NCBI RefSeq assembly: GCF_035918235.1
Contig: NZ_CP109485.1
Location: 3,100,001 to 3,164,000, forward strand
From: Streptomyces sp. NBC_01445
Lineage (GTDB): Bacteria; Actinomycetota; Actinomycetes; Streptomycetales; Streptomycetaceae
Length of the DNA: 64,000 nt
Reading direction: 5' to 3'
In this document: piece after piece, positions 53,697 through 62,672 of the stretch
How the letters are laid out: each line of letters starts with the position of its first letter
Position numbering within the stretch: the first letter of the stretch is position 1
Program-made: the position numbers and the translations under genes
Notes under the pieces: generated by a model
Told to the model about the DNA's origin: nothing
The model's database searches: none
The model's input: only the letters and a program-made list of their open reading frames with translations

Positions 53697-54062
53697 TCAC
53701 TCCCGGCTGAACGGCGTCCCTTGATGGAAGTACAGCAGCCAGCCCTCGACGCCCTGCCGCCACAGTGAACTGCGGTGTGCGCAGACCCCGTTGCGGTCGG
53801 TGTCGAAGGTCAGATGGACGAGCCCGGGGCCGAGCCGCACGCCCTTCATCCGCGAGACGGTGAGGGGCCGCACGCCCAGCTCGGCCGTCGAGGAGAGCTC
53901 GGCGATGATCGAGGCGCGGTCCCAGCGGCGGCCCGACACGCCGAACTCGAAGTAGTCGGGGTGCAGCAGCGCGCCGAGCAGCTCCGGGGAGCGGCGCACG
54001 GCCGGGTCGAGCAGCCGCAGTTCACCCTCGATGGCGGCGTCGACGGCGTCGAGCTCAGGCAC
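53697..54062 (-). CDS. DUF4440/SnoaL-like small protein
   Basis: A 121-residue NTF2-fold protein. The opening ELDAVDAAIEGELRLLDPAV with LLHPDYFEFGVSGRRWDRAS, and the strand-rich end (VHLTFDTDRNGVCAHRSSLW, WLLYFHQGTPF) are typical of DUF4440. No catalytic residues can be assigned. Start at 54062 overlaps the DUF1697 gene by 8 nt, so the two are co-transcribed. Confidence 0.83.
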   Translation of the reverse strand: MPELDAVDAAIEGELRLLDPAVRRSPELLGALLHPDYFEFGVSGRRWDRASIIAELSSTAELGVRPLTVSRMKGVRLGPGLVHLTFDTDRNGVCAHRSSLWRQGVEGWLLYFHQGTPFSRE

Positions 54063-54606
54063 CGGTCATCTCCACGAGCTTGACGACGGTGTTCCAGTTG
54101 CGGGAGGTGGCGATGAGGCCCTTGTTCAGGGACGGACGGGAGAGCACGGCGCCGAGCTTCGAGCGGCCGAGGCCCTCGGGGGCGTAGAGGTACAGCTCGC
54201 GCGGGCCGAGCCGGAAGTCCTCGGGGGCGAACTCGGCCGGGTCGACGGAGGCGAACCGCTCGGGGTCGACGGGCCCGGAGAAGTAGGTGACGTGCAGCTG
54301 CTTGCCCTCGAGCGAGGCGGCGGGGAAGGGGCATGCGTCCACGACCGACGCAAGGTAGGCGTGCTCGCGCACGATCACGTCCACGCCGAAGCCGAACTCC
54401 TTCTCGATGGCCGTGCTCAGCTCGGCGGCCAGGGTCGCCTCGTCGCCGTGGTCGCTGGTGAACGTCGCGTTGCCGCTCTGCAGATACGTCCGTACGCCGC
54501 CGTGCCCGAGCCCTTCGATCAGGGGGCGAAGCCGCGCCATCGGGACCTTTCTGCTGCCGCCCACATTGATCCCGCGGAGCAGTGCCGCGTACGCCTTTGT
54601 CGCCAT
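54055..54606 (-). CDS. DUF1697 domain protein
   Basis: A 183-residue protein of a widespread family of unknown function. The signature YAALLRGINVGGSRKVPMARL is at the N-terminus and GVRTYLQSGNATFTS follows; the C-terminal half has PFPAASLEGKQLHVTYFSG. It is soluble. ATG at 54606 is clear. Coupled by an 8-nt overlap to the DUF4440 gene downstream. Confidence 0.88.
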   Translation of the reverse strand: MATKAYAALLRGINVGGSRKVPMARLRPLIEGLGHGGVRTYLQSGNATFTSDHGDEATLAAELSTAIEKEFGFGVDVIVREHAYLASVVDACPFPAASLEGKQLHVTYFSGPVDPERFASVDPAEFAPEDFRLGPRELYLYAPEGLGRSKLGAVLSRPSLNKGLIATSRNWNTVVKLVEMTGA

Positions 54607-54679
54607 GGGGACACGATAGGCGGCCGCCGCGCCCCGTGGGGGAGGGCACGGCGGCCGCCGGTCAGGGGTGCTGCCGGTG

Positions 54680-55891
54680 CTACTCGACGATCTTGAGGAG
54701 CTTGTTCGGCGTGCCCTCGCTCGCGTTGGAGATCTTGTCGGGGGTCGCGCCGTCGGTCAGTGCCTTGGAGACGTCCGCGGGCGTCGCGTCCGGGTGGCCG
54801 CTCAGGTAGACGGCGGCGGCGCCCACGACGTGGGGGGTCGCCATCGACGTACCGGAGATGGTGTTGGTGGCGTCGTCGCCGGTGTTCCAGTCGGAGGTGA
54901 TGTCCGAGCCGGGGGCGTAGATGTCCACGACGGAGCCGTAGTTGGAGAAGTCGGACTGCTCGTCGTCCTTGGTGGAGGAGGCGACGGTGATGGCCTCCTT
55001 GACGCGGGCCGGGGACCCGGCGGACGCGTCGGTCGACTCGTTGCCCGCGGCGACCGCGAAGGTGACGCCGGAGGCGATGGCCTTCTGGACGGCCGCGTCG
55101 AGCGCCTCGTCGGCGCCGCCGCCGAGGGACATGTTGGCGACGGACGGGCCCTGGTGGTTCTTGGTGACCCAGTCGATGCCCGCGACGACCTGCTCGGTGG
55201 TGCCCGAGCCCTCGTTGTCGAGGACGCGGACGGCGACGATCTTCGCCTTCTTGGCGACGCCGTGCGCGTCACCGGCGATGGTCCCGGCGACGTGCGTGCC
55301 GTGGCCGTTGCCGTCGTCGGCGTTGTCGTCGTTGTCGATGGCGTCGAAGCCGGAGGTGGCGCGGCCGCCGAAGTCCTTGTGGCTGACACGGACGCCGGTG
55401 TCGATGACGTACGCGGTCACGCCCTCACCGGCGCTGTCCGGGTACGTGTACTTCTTGTCGCCCGCGGTGTCCGCCTGGTCGATGCGGTCCAGGCCCCACG
55501 ACGGCGGGTTGTCCTGGGTGGCATCAATGTGGAACTTCTTGTTCTGGACGACCTTGGCGACCGACGAATCGGCGGCGAGGCGCTTGGCCTCGGTCTCCGA
55601 AAGGCCGTTCACGGAGAATCCGTTGACGGCGGAGGAGTAGGCGCGCTTCAGCTGGCCGCCGTACTCCTTGGCGAGGTCCTGCTTGCCGTTCTTGTCGGTC
55701 TTCTGGTCCAGCAGCACGATGTAGCTGCCGGAGACGGCGCCCTTGGCGTCGAGCCCGTAGACCTTGCCCTCGGCGGGGGTCGAGGCGCCGGCCAGGGAGC
55801 CCGCGAAGACGATCACGCCGGCCGCGGTGGCAGCGGTGGCTATCGCCGCGGTGAGCTTCATCGTGTTGCGGGCACGCTTGTGAGTTGCCAT
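54680..55891 (-). CDS. Secreted S8 family subtilisin-like serine protease
   Basis: A 403-residue secreted protease. Signal peptide (about 1-38, MKLTAAIATAATAAGVIVFA), an I9-type inhibitor propeptide (about 48-125, with SYIVLLDQKTDKNG and AVNGFSVNGLSE), then the catalytic domain (about 135-400). The triad is Asp164 (AYVIDTGVR), His197 (GHGTHVAGT) and Ser349 (ISGTSMATPH). ATG at 55891 is used; GAGGAG lies 10 nt upstream. Mature enzyme is about 280 residues without extra domains, close to proteinase K-type. Upstream, a hairpin lies in the untranslated region (see next entry). Confidence 0.93.
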   Translation of the reverse strand: MATHKRARNTMKLTAAIATAATAAGVIVFAGSLAGASTPAEGKVYGLDAKGAVSGSYIVLLDQKTDKNGKQDLAKEYGGQLKRAYSSAVNGFSVNGLSETEAKRLAADSSVAKVVQNKKFHIDATQDNPPSWGLDRIDQADTAGDKKYTYPDSAGEGVTAYVIDTGVRVSHKDFGGRATSGFDAIDNDDNADDGNGHGTHVAGTIAGDAHGVAKKAKIVAVRVLDNEGSGTTEQVVAGIDWVTKNHQGPSVANMSLGGGADEALDAAVQKAIASGVTFAVAAGNESTDASAGSPARVKEAITVASSTKDDEQSDFSNYGSVVDIYAPGSDITSDWNTGDDATNTISGTSMATPHVVGAAAVYLSGHPDATPADVSKALTDGATPDKISNASEGTPNKLLKIVE

Positions 55892-56288
55892 GAAGAGGGG
55901 TCTCCTCGTGGTTTCTGTGGGGGGGTTTGTGGGGGGTTTACTGATGGATCTCACGCATCCCCCGGCAATCTCCGGAAGATCTCCGGGGGTTGGCACGAAA
56001 CCCTGTCCGATTGACGCGACCAGATCAAGACCTACATACAGCTGTGACTTGTTCAACAAGCCTTCGTAATAACAATTCGGTCTTCGACCGACACTTCGGA
56101 CTCCGGGAATTCCCTATAGATGTAGGGGACTTCAGTCCTCCTGAGTGGGGAGCCCGCCCCGCCCGCAAGGAGGAGCCGGGCCCCGCCGGCTCACCGGACA
56201 GCACGACGAGACCCTCTTATCGGGCCCATACCTTCGATACGGAGGTGACGGCACGGTGCTGTCACCGCACACAAGGGGGCAGCCCGTC
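55892..56288. promoter_or_regulatory. 397-bp divergent gap between subtilase and MMPL genes
   Basis: CCCCCGG (55959-55965) and CCGGGGG (55983-55989) form an inverted repeat around two copies of ATCTCCGG (55968-55975, 55979-55986), in what would be the subtilase untranslated leader. A second inverted repeat, CCCTA-N6-TAGGG (56112-56127), lies nearer the MMPL gene. The gap is A/T-richer at 56020-56130. No sure promoter hexamers. No convincing small gene. Confidence 0.4.
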
Positions 56289-58544
56289 ATGGGGAACCGA
56301 GACACGCGGGTACGGGGCCTTGCGGCCCGGGCCGGCGGCTGGAGCGTGCGGCACCGATGGGCTGCCGTAGGCATCTGGGTGCTGTTCGTCGTCCTGGCCA
56401 TGGGGATCGGCACGGCCGCCGGCCGGGTCGATGTGTCGGACAGCGATCAGCTCCAGGGAGAGACCACACAGGCGGCGCGCATCATCGACGACGCCGGTAT
56501 CGAGGAGCCCGCGGGCGAAACCGTGCTCGTCCAGGGCAGGGACGGCGAAGTGCGGGCGACGGACGCCGACTTCCGGCGGGCCGTCGACGAGGTCGTGAAG
56601 GCGGTCCAGGGCACCGGCGCCGCCACGAACGTGAAGTCGCCCTACGACCCGGGGTCGAAGACGATCTCCAAGGACGGCCGCAGCGCGCTCGTCCAGTTCG
56701 ACATGCGCGGCGACCCCGGCACGGCGAGCGACCGCGTCGAACCGGTACTCAAGGCCGTCCAGAAGGTCCAGCGGACCCATGGCTCGCTGCGGATCGAGGA
56801 GATCGGCGGCGCGAGCATGGGCAAGACGTTCGAGGACGCCTTCGGCAACGACTTCCAGCGGGCCGAGTACTCGGCGGTCCCGGTCGCGCTCGGCATCCTC
56901 CTCATCGCGTTCGGCGCACTGGTGGCCGCTCTCCTCCCGGTCGCCCTGGCCGTCACCGCGATCATGGCGACGATGGGCCTGATGGGCATCGTCAGCCACC
57001 TCCAGCCGATGAGCGACACCGCCAACTCCGTGATGCTGCTGGTGGGTCTCGCGGTCGGCGTCGACTACTGCCTCTTCTATCTGCGGCGCGAGCGCGAGGA
57101 GCGGATGAAGGGCCACGACCCGCAGACCGCGCTGCGGGTGGCGGCGGCGACGAGCGGCCGGGCCATCATCGTCTCGGGTGTCACGGTGTGCGTGGCGATG
57201 GCGGGCATGCTGTTCACGGGCCTCGCCGAGTTCCAGGCGATGGGCCTCGCCTCACTGATGGTCGTGGCGGTCGCCATGGTGGGCTCCGTGACGGTGCTGC
57301 CGGCGCTGCTCTCGCTGCTCGGCGAGCGCGTGGAGAAGGGGCGGCTGCCGTTCCTGAACCGCGGCAGGCGCCGTAACGGGAACGGGGCTCCGGAGGGCAG
57401 CCGGTTCTGGCAGGCGGTGCTGCGCGTCGTCCTCGCCCGGCCCGCCGTGTCCGTGGTCGTCGCGATCGGCGCCCTCCTCGCGGTGACCGCCCCGGCACTC
57501 GGCATGAAGACCCAGAACCTCACCCTGGACCAGGAGTTCGGCGACTCGCTGCCGATCGTGGCGACGTACGACCGGCTCAACGACGCGTTCCCCGGCGGCT
57601 CCGAGCCGGCCGAGGTGGTCGTCAGGGCCGCCGACATCAACGCGCCCGAGGTGCGGAGCGCGATCGCCGGCTTCCGGGAGGCCGCGGTCAGCTCGGGGGC
57701 CTCGCGCGGCCCGGTGGACCTCACCGTGCACGGCCGCGAGAACGTGGCGTTCATCAGCGTCCCGCTGGTCGGCGGCTCCGACCAGGACAGGGCGGAGAAG
57801 AGCCTCGCACTGATCAGGGACCAGGTGCGGCCGGACACGCTCGGCAAGGTCGACGGGGTCGAGGCGCCCGTCACCGGTCAGGTCGCGGGATCGAAGGACT
57901 TCAACGACCAGATCGTCGGCTCGGTGGTCCCGGTGTTCGCTTTCGTCGTGGTCTTCGCGTTCCTGCTGATGCTGCTGTCGTTCCGCTCACTGACGGTGGC
58001 CATCACCTCGATCGCCCTCAACCTGCTGTCCGTGGGCGCCGCTTACGGCATCCTGGTCGCCGTCTTCCAGAACGGCTGGGGCGCGTCCCTGGTCGGCGCG
58101 GAGGGCGTGGGCGCGATCATCTCCTGGCTGCCGCTGTTCCTCTTCGTGATCCTCTTCGGGCTCTCGATGGACTACCACGTGTTCGTGGTGTCGCGGATCC
58201 GGGAGGCGCGGCTTCAGGGACGTACGAACAAGGACGCCATCACGCACGGCGTGGTGACGACGGCGGGCGTGGTCACCAGCGCGGCGGTCATCATGGTGGC
58301 CGTCTTCGCGATCTTCGGGACGCTGTCCATGCAGTCGTTCAAGCAGATGGGTGTGGGCCTGGCTGCCGCGGTGCTCATCGACGCGACGGTCATCCGCGGC
58401 ATCCTGCTCCCCGCCGTGATGGCGCTGCTCGGCGAGCGGAACTGGTATCTGCCGAAGTGGCTGCACCGGCTGCCCGACCTGACCCACGACGAGGTGGCCG
58501 CTCCCCCGCCTCCGGCCGTGACGGACGAGAGGGTGGGGGTGTGA
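56289..58544 (+). CDS. MMPL family RND-type transporter
   Basis: A 751-residue membrane protein. Two halves each have one large TM first, a soluble periplasmic-side domain and then five TM segments. Typical sequences are VGLAVGVDYCLFYLRRERE and FGLSMDYHVFVVSRIREARL, where DY pairs carry the proton-relay Asp-Tyr of MmpL proteins. Such proteins export lipids, siderophores or drugs. ATG at 56289 follows AAGGGGG. Convergent with the CDP-alcohol transferase, with a terminator between. Confidence 0.9.
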   Translation: MGNRDTRVRGLAARAGGWSVRHRWAAVGIWVLFVVLAMGIGTAAGRVDVSDSDQLQGETTQAARIIDDAGIEEPAGETVLVQGRDGEVRATDADFRRAVDEVVKAVQGTGAATNVKSPYDPGSKTISKDGRSALVQFDMRGDPGTASDRVEPVLKAVQKVQRTHGSLRIEEIGGASMGKTFEDAFGNDFQRAEYSAVPVALGILLIAFGALVAALLPVALAVTAIMATMGLMGIVSHLQPMSDTANSVMLLVGLAVGVDYCLFYLRREREERMKGHDPQTALRVAAATSGRAIIVSGVTVCVAMAGMLFTGLAEFQAMGLASLMVVAVAMVGSVTVLPALLSLLGERVEKGRLPFLNRGRRRNGNGAPEGSRFWQAVLRVVLARPAVSVVVAIGALLAVTAPALGMKTQNLTLDQEFGDSLPIVATYDRLNDAFPGGSEPAEVVVRAADINAPEVRSAIAGFREAAVSSGASRGPVDLTVHGRENVAFISVPLVGGSDQDRAEKSLALIRDQVRPDTLGKVDGVEAPVTGQVAGSKDFNDQIVGSVVPVFAFVVVFAFLLMLLSFRSLTVAITSIALNLLSVGAAYGILVAVFQNGWGASLVGAEGVGAIISWLPLFLFVILFGLSMDYHVFVVSRIREARLQGRTNKDAITHGVVTTAGVVTSAAVIMVAVFAIFGTLSMQSFKQMGVGLAAAVLIDATVIRGILLPAVMALLGERNWYLPKWLHRLPDLTHDEVAAPPPPAVTDERVGV

Positions 58545-58574
58545 CGACGGCGTAGGGCTGAGGTACGCGTCGGG

Positions 58575-58610
58575 GGTGCCCCGCGGGACCGTCAGGTCCG
58601 GCGGGGCACC
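58575..58610. terminator. Bidirectional hairpin terminator
   Basis: GGTGCCCCGC (58575-58584) pairs with GCGGGGCACC (58601-58610) around 16 nt that include an inner GGACC/GGTCC stem. It stands between the convergent MMPL and phosphatidyltransferase genes. Confidence 0.75.
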
Positions 58611-58635
58611 ACCGCACGTTCGAGCGCCCTCACGT

Positions 58636-59595
58636 TCAGGCCGCGGCGGTTCGCCGGCCTCGCTCCGCGAACGAGTCGATCGTGCGCGTGAAGTCGCGGG
58701 TCGACAGCAACAGCTTGTAGATGATGGCGAGTTCGAAGACGAGCAGAAGCGCTCCGGACACGATCGTCGCCCACAGGACCTGGTCGATCAGCGGGCCGAT
58801 CATGAAGACGCCCATCTGGAACTCGATCCCGCTGATCAGATGCGTACGGATGCGGTGACGCAGAAGGAACGAGCGCAACCGCAGGTATACGGGGAAGCGG
58901 CTCCTGAACTCCTGGTGCAGGTCGACCACTTGGGGCGCGGGCTGCGGTGCGGCCTCCGCGATCCCCTGAGCCGAGCGCGCCTTCTGGAGGTCCTGCTCGA
59001 TGTCCGCTTCGGGGTTGTCGCGGAGGAGGTCCTCCATGAAGGCCAGCTCGGCCTCGTTCTCGGCGCGCCGCGCCTCCTTGACCCGCTCCTTGATCTGCTT
59101 GCGCATGGAGTGGCGGATCTTGAAGATCTCCAGGGAGTTGATGTAGCGCAGGGTGTCGAGGCCGACGACGGCCAGGGCGAGCCAGATGTAGAGCTCGTCA
59201 TCGGTGCGTTCGTACTGGCCCGCCATGAGCGCGACCCCGCACACCATGACGCGGATGCGGTCGAAGACGAAGTCCAGCCAGGCGCCGAAGACCGACCCCT
59301 GGCCGGTGAGCCGGGCGACCTTGCCGTCCATGCAGTCGAGGATGAAGGACAGGTGGTAGACGACGGCGCCGGCGATGAGCCACCGCCAGTCGCCCAGCCA
59401 GAAGCAGACGGCGGAGCCGAGGCCCAGGGCGAAGGCACCCCAGGTGATCTGGTTCGGGGTGATCCTCGTACGCATCGCCGTCAGCCGCACGAGCGGCGTG
59501 GCGACCGGGTCGACGAGGAGCACGGTCCACCACGCGTCCCGTTTCTTCTGGGTGATGCGGCGCACCTCGTCGAGGGGCGGTATGTCTCGGCGCAT
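58636..59595 (-). CDS. CDP-alcohol phosphatidyltransferase family protein
   Basis: A 319-residue membrane enzyme that joins a CDP-alcohol to an alcohol acceptor. The family motif, Asp-x2-Asp-Gly-x2-Ala-Arg followed by Gly-x3-Asp-x3-Asp, is seen in LDCMDGKVARL and FGAWLDFVFD (about residues 86-112). An insert of about 80 residues with charged helices (about 165-245) separates the TM segments, longer than usual. The substrate (e.g. inositol phosphate or glycerol phosphate) is uncertain. ATG at 59595 lies next to the polysaccharide cluster, which may share its regulation. Confidence 0.87.
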   Translation of the reverse strand: MRRDIPPLDEVRRITQKKRDAWWTVLLVDPVATPLVRLTAMRTRITPNQITWGAFALGLGSAVCFWLGDWRWLIAGAVVYHLSFILDCMDGKVARLTGQGSVFGAWLDFVFDRIRVMVCGVALMAGQYERTDDELYIWLALAVVGLDTLRYINSLEIFKIRHSMRKQIKERVKEARRAENEAELAFMEDLLRDNPEADIEQDLQKARSAQGIAEAAPQPAPQVVDLHQEFRSRFPVYLRLRSFLLRHRIRTHLISGIEFQMGVFMIGPLIDQVLWATIVSGALLLVFELAIIYKLLLSTRDFTRTIDSFAERGRRTAAA

Positions 59596-59982
59596 GGCTG
59601 GTCAACTTCCTGGCGTTCGACGTGAGTTCATCTCACGCTAGAAAGCCCTTCACGCGAGGTTCAAGTAGCGCAGAGTGCAACCTTTGGCCGGGGGTAACGG
59701 TCGAACTCCATGGCCAAGTCAATGACTTCGCCACGAACCACCTGCGTTACCCGAGCGTTATGAAATGACCTGACCGTTACCCAAAACGCGCGATCACTTC
59801 ACGCCTCCCGTGGAACCAGGCCGCCGGCCACGTGGCCGAGACGGCGAGCACCTCATGCGGGCAAATCACCTCATCCTACGCATACTGCCTTCCGGGTTGA
59901 TTGGTGGTGCCATCAGAAACCCCTGACACGGAACTGCGGTTAAAGGCAGGCCGACTCCCTCGCTCTCGAACGGAGACTGCCC
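59596..59982. promoter_or_regulatory. 387-bp divergent regulatory gap before the polysaccharide cluster
   Basis: GGGTAACGGTC (59692-59702) is exactly inverted at 59772-59782 (GACCGTTACCC), and a third copy of GTTACCC lies at 59746-59752. AAGTCA-A-TGACTT is a palindrome at 59716-59728. The region is A/T-richer than the flanks. The GT-rich CGGAGACTGCCC before GTG 59983 is the ribosome site. No gene was found in it. Confidence 0.5.
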
Positions 59983-61080
59983 GTGTGCGGGTCCAGCCTG
60001 CCCATCCCAGCCGCCCGGCCCGTGATCGGCGAAGCCGAGATCGAAGCCGCCGTACGCGTCCTGCGTAGCGGCCATGTCACCCAGGGCCCGGAGGTGGCCG
60101 CCTTCGAGGAGGAGTTCTCCGAGCTGGTCGCCGACCGTAGCTGTGTAGCGGTCAACTCCGGCACCTCCGCGCTGCAGCTGAGCCTCATGGCGCTCGGCAT
60201 CGGAGCGGGCGACGAGGTGGTGGTGCCCTCTTTCTCGTTCGCCGCCACCGCCAACGCGGTACGCCTGGTGGGCGCCGAACCCGTCTTCGCCGACATCACG
60301 CCCGGCACCTACTGCCTCGATCCGCTCGCCGCGGCGGCTGCGATCGGCCCGCGAACCGCGGCGCTGATGCCGGTGCATCTGTACGGACATCCCGCCGCCA
60401 TGGACCACCTGATGCCGCTCGCCGCGCGCCATGGCCTCGCCGTCGTCGAGGACGCCTGCCAGGCGCACGGCGCCGCCCTGCACGGTCAGCCCGTCGGAAC
60501 CTTTGGGCAGGCCGGATGCTTCAGCTTCTACCCGACGAAGAACATGCACGCGCTCGAAGGCGGCATGATCACCACCGCCGATCCCGAACTGGCCCGCATC
60601 CTCAGACTGCTCAGGAACCAGGGCATGGAACAGCGGTACGAGAACGAGATCGTCGGCGCCAACATGCGGATGACCGACGTCGCGGCGGCCGTCGGCCGTG
60701 CGCAGCTGAAGCAGTTGCCTGCGTGGACCGACCAGCGGCGGGCCAACGCCAAGGTGCTCGACTCCCTTATCGAGGGGCTGTCCGTGCCGCAGGTGGCCGA
60801 TGGCGCCCGGCACGTCTACCACCAGTACACCGTCGCCGTCCCCGACGGCCGCAGGGACGCCGTGCAGCGGGAACTGGCGCGGCAGGGCATCGGCAGCGCG
60901 GTGTACTACCCGACGCCGATCCACCGTCTGAAGCCGTACCACGACCCGGCCGGCCCTCCCTTGCCCGAGACCGACCGCGCTGCCGCCGCGGTGCTCTCGT
61001 TGCCGGTCCACCCGACCCTCGGGCAGGGCGAGCTGGAGCGCGTCGCCCGGGCCGTGAGCGTCGCCGGAGGTGCCCGGTGA
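59983..61080 (+). CDS. DegT/DnrJ/EryC1 aminotransferase, WbpE-like
   Basis: A 365-residue PLP-dependent sugar aminotransferase. NSGTSALQLSLMALGIGAGDEV, EDACQAHGA (Asp to PLP) and YPTKNM with Lys186 as the Schiff-base residue mark the family. WbpE-type enzymes add the amino group to UDP-3-keto-GlcNAcA. GTG at 59983 follows CGGAGA; it overlaps the next gene by 4 nt. With the Gfo/Idh (61077) and the acetyltransferase (63670) this matches the WbpB-E-D order of steps. The product would be a 2,3-diacetamido sugar nucleotide; the exact sugar is inferred. Confidence 0.87.
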   Translation: MCGSSLPIPAARPVIGEAEIEAAVRVLRSGHVTQGPEVAAFEEEFSELVADRSCVAVNSGTSALQLSLMALGIGAGDEVVVPSFSFAATANAVRLVGAEPVFADITPGTYCLDPLAAAAAIGPRTAALMPVHLYGHPAAMDHLMPLAARHGLAVVEDACQAHGAALHGQPVGTFGQAGCFSFYPTKNMHALEGGMITTADPELARILRLLRNQGMEQRYENEIVGANMRMTDVAAAVGRAQLKQLPAWTDQRRANAKVLDSLIEGLSVPQVADGARHVYHQYTVAVPDGRRDAVQRELARQGIGSAVYYPTPIHRLKPYHDPAGPPLPETDRAAAAVLSLPVHPTLGQGELERVARAVSVAGGAR

Positions 61081-62114
61081 GCAAGCAGACCCTGCGCGCG
61101 GGACTTGTCGGTCTGGGTGCGATGGGACGCAACCACGCCCGGGTGCTGTCGTCGCTCGACGGCGTCGGACTCGTCGGCGTCATGGACCCGGCGGGAGACG
61201 CCACGGGCGCAGCACGTGGCGTCCCGGTCGTCGCCACCCTGCCTGAACTGCTCGCGCTCGGCCTCGACTACGCCGTGGTCGCCTGCCCCACCGCGCTGCA
61301 CGAGGAGATCGGCCTCGCCCTGGCCGCGGACGGCGTGTGCGCGCTGATCGAGAAGCCGCTCGCCCACTCCGCGGCTGCGGCCCGACGACTGGTCGATGCC
61401 TTCGACAGGGCCGGTCTGATCGCCGGGGTCGGGCACATCGAGCGCTTCAACCCGGCGTTGCAGAGCCTGCGTTCGCGCCTGGAGGCGGGCGAGCTGGGTG
61501 AGATGTTCCAGGTGGTCACGCGGCGGCAGGGGCCTTTCCCGCAGCGCATCGCGGACGTGGGCGTCGTCAAGGACCTGGCGACCCACGACATCGATCTCAC
61601 CAGCTGGGTGACGGGGTGTCACTACGCTTCCCTGGCGGCCCGCACGCTCTCCAAGAGCGGCCGCCCGCACGAGGACATGGTCGCGGTCGTCGGTGAACTC
61701 ACCAACGGCACCATGGTCAGCCACCTCGTGAACTGGCTGAGCCCGCTCAAAGAGCGCTTCACGGCGGTGACCGGCGAGCACGGCTGCTTCATCGCGGACA
61801 CCCTCACCGCGGACCTCACCTTCCATGCCAACGGCGCCGTCGCCACGGAGTGGGAAGCGCTGAGCACCTTCCGCGGAGCCGCCGAGGGCGACATGGTCCG
61901 GTACGCCATCCCCAAGCGTGAGCCGCTGTTCGTCGAGCACGAGCGGTTCCGCGACGCCGTGGAAGGCAAGGGCACGGACATCGTCACCCTCGAGCAGGGG
62001 CTGAGGACGGTCGAGGTCGCCGAGGCGGTCCTCGACTCGGCACGGCGGAAGACGGATCTGCCGCTGCAGAGCCCGCACTCGCGGAATCTGGCGGCGGTCA
62101 CCCAGCGGTCGTGA
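61077..62114 (+). CDS. Gfo/Idh/MocA oxidoreductase, WbpB-like
   Basis: A 345-residue NAD-dependent enzyme. The Rossmann start is RAGLVGLGAMGRNHARVL, EKP is in ALIEKPLAHSAAAARR, and the second domain has GVVKDLATHDIDLTSWVTG. It resembles the 3-dehydrogenases (WbpB/WlbA) that oxidise UDP-GlcNAcA to the 3-keto sugar used by WbpE. GTG at 61077 overlaps the aminotransferase stop by 4 nt. The gene ends 10 bp before the convergent GtrA gene. Confidence 0.85.
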   Translation: MSKQTLRAGLVGLGAMGRNHARVLSSLDGVGLVGVMDPAGDATGAARGVPVVATLPELLALGLDYAVVACPTALHEEIGLALAADGVCALIEKPLAHSAAAARRLVDAFDRAGLIAGVGHIERFNPALQSLRSRLEAGELGEMFQVVTRRQGPFPQRIADVGVVKDLATHDIDLTSWVTGCHYASLAARTLSKSGRPHEDMVAVVGELTNGTMVSHLVNWLSPLKERFTAVTGEHGCFIADTLTADLTFHANGAVATEWEALSTFRGAAEGDMVRYAIPKREPLFVEHERFRDAVEGKGTDIVTLEQGLRTVEVAEAVLDSARRKTDLPLQSPHSRNLAAVTQRS

Positions 62115-62123
62115 GGTGCCCGG

Positions 62124-62516
62124 TCACGGCAGTCGGGTCGGCTCGGGCCTGCCCGGACTGCCGTGGCTTCGCACACCGGGCGACCTGAAGACCCACCACC
62201 GAAATGCGCCGTAATTCACCACCGCATTGACGATGGTCGACGTGGTCTTCGCCGCCACATAGGGCAGCCCCAGAGCTGTCAACCCGGTGACCGTCGCCAC
62301 AGTTGCACTGTAATTCAGCCCGACGAGCACAAGATATTTGGCAAAGGCCGGTCCTGCCAGTGCGCCGCTGCGAAATACAAAGGACCTGTTGAGGCCGAAA
62401 TTGACCGCCAGCACGGTCACGAACGCCAGCGAGGTGGCCGCGGCCAACGGCATACGAAGTCCGCCGTGCAGCAGGACCAGCGTCCCGACATCGATCAGGT
62501 AGCACAGCCCTCCCAC
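62124..62516 (-). CDS. GtrA-like membrane protein (start uncertain)
   Basis: A GtrA/DPMS-like small membrane protein with four TM segments, such as CYLIDVGTLVLLHGGL and TVLAVNFGLNRSFVFRSG. GtrA proteins flip lipid-linked sugars or work with GT2 transferases; the divergent GT2 gene fits this. The GTG at 62516 gives 130 residues, but conserved residues TRFLLV lie just upstream in frame with no ATG, GTG or TTG for about 600 nt beyond it. A rare CTG (62570) start is possible. The C-terminal tail is Arg/Ser-rich. Confidence 0.75.
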   Translation of the reverse strand: MGGLCYLIDVGTLVLLHGGLRMPLAAATSLAFVTVLAVNFGLNRSFVFRSGALAGPAFAKYLVLVGLNYSATVATVTGLTALGLPYVAAKTTSTIVNAVVNYGAFRWWVFRSPGVRSHGSPGRPEPTRLP

Positions 62517-62672
62517 AAGGAGGAACCTTGTCGTATCAGCCGAGGAAAAGCGGCAAACGGTGTCCCACAGTTTCCGTACGATTTCTGGTACCTTCCCCCG
62601 TGCTCCAGCCCATCGTCGCAGACGGGCTCCAGTTGAAGAACCGTGAGAGGTTTTTTCTCCGTGTATCGAAAT

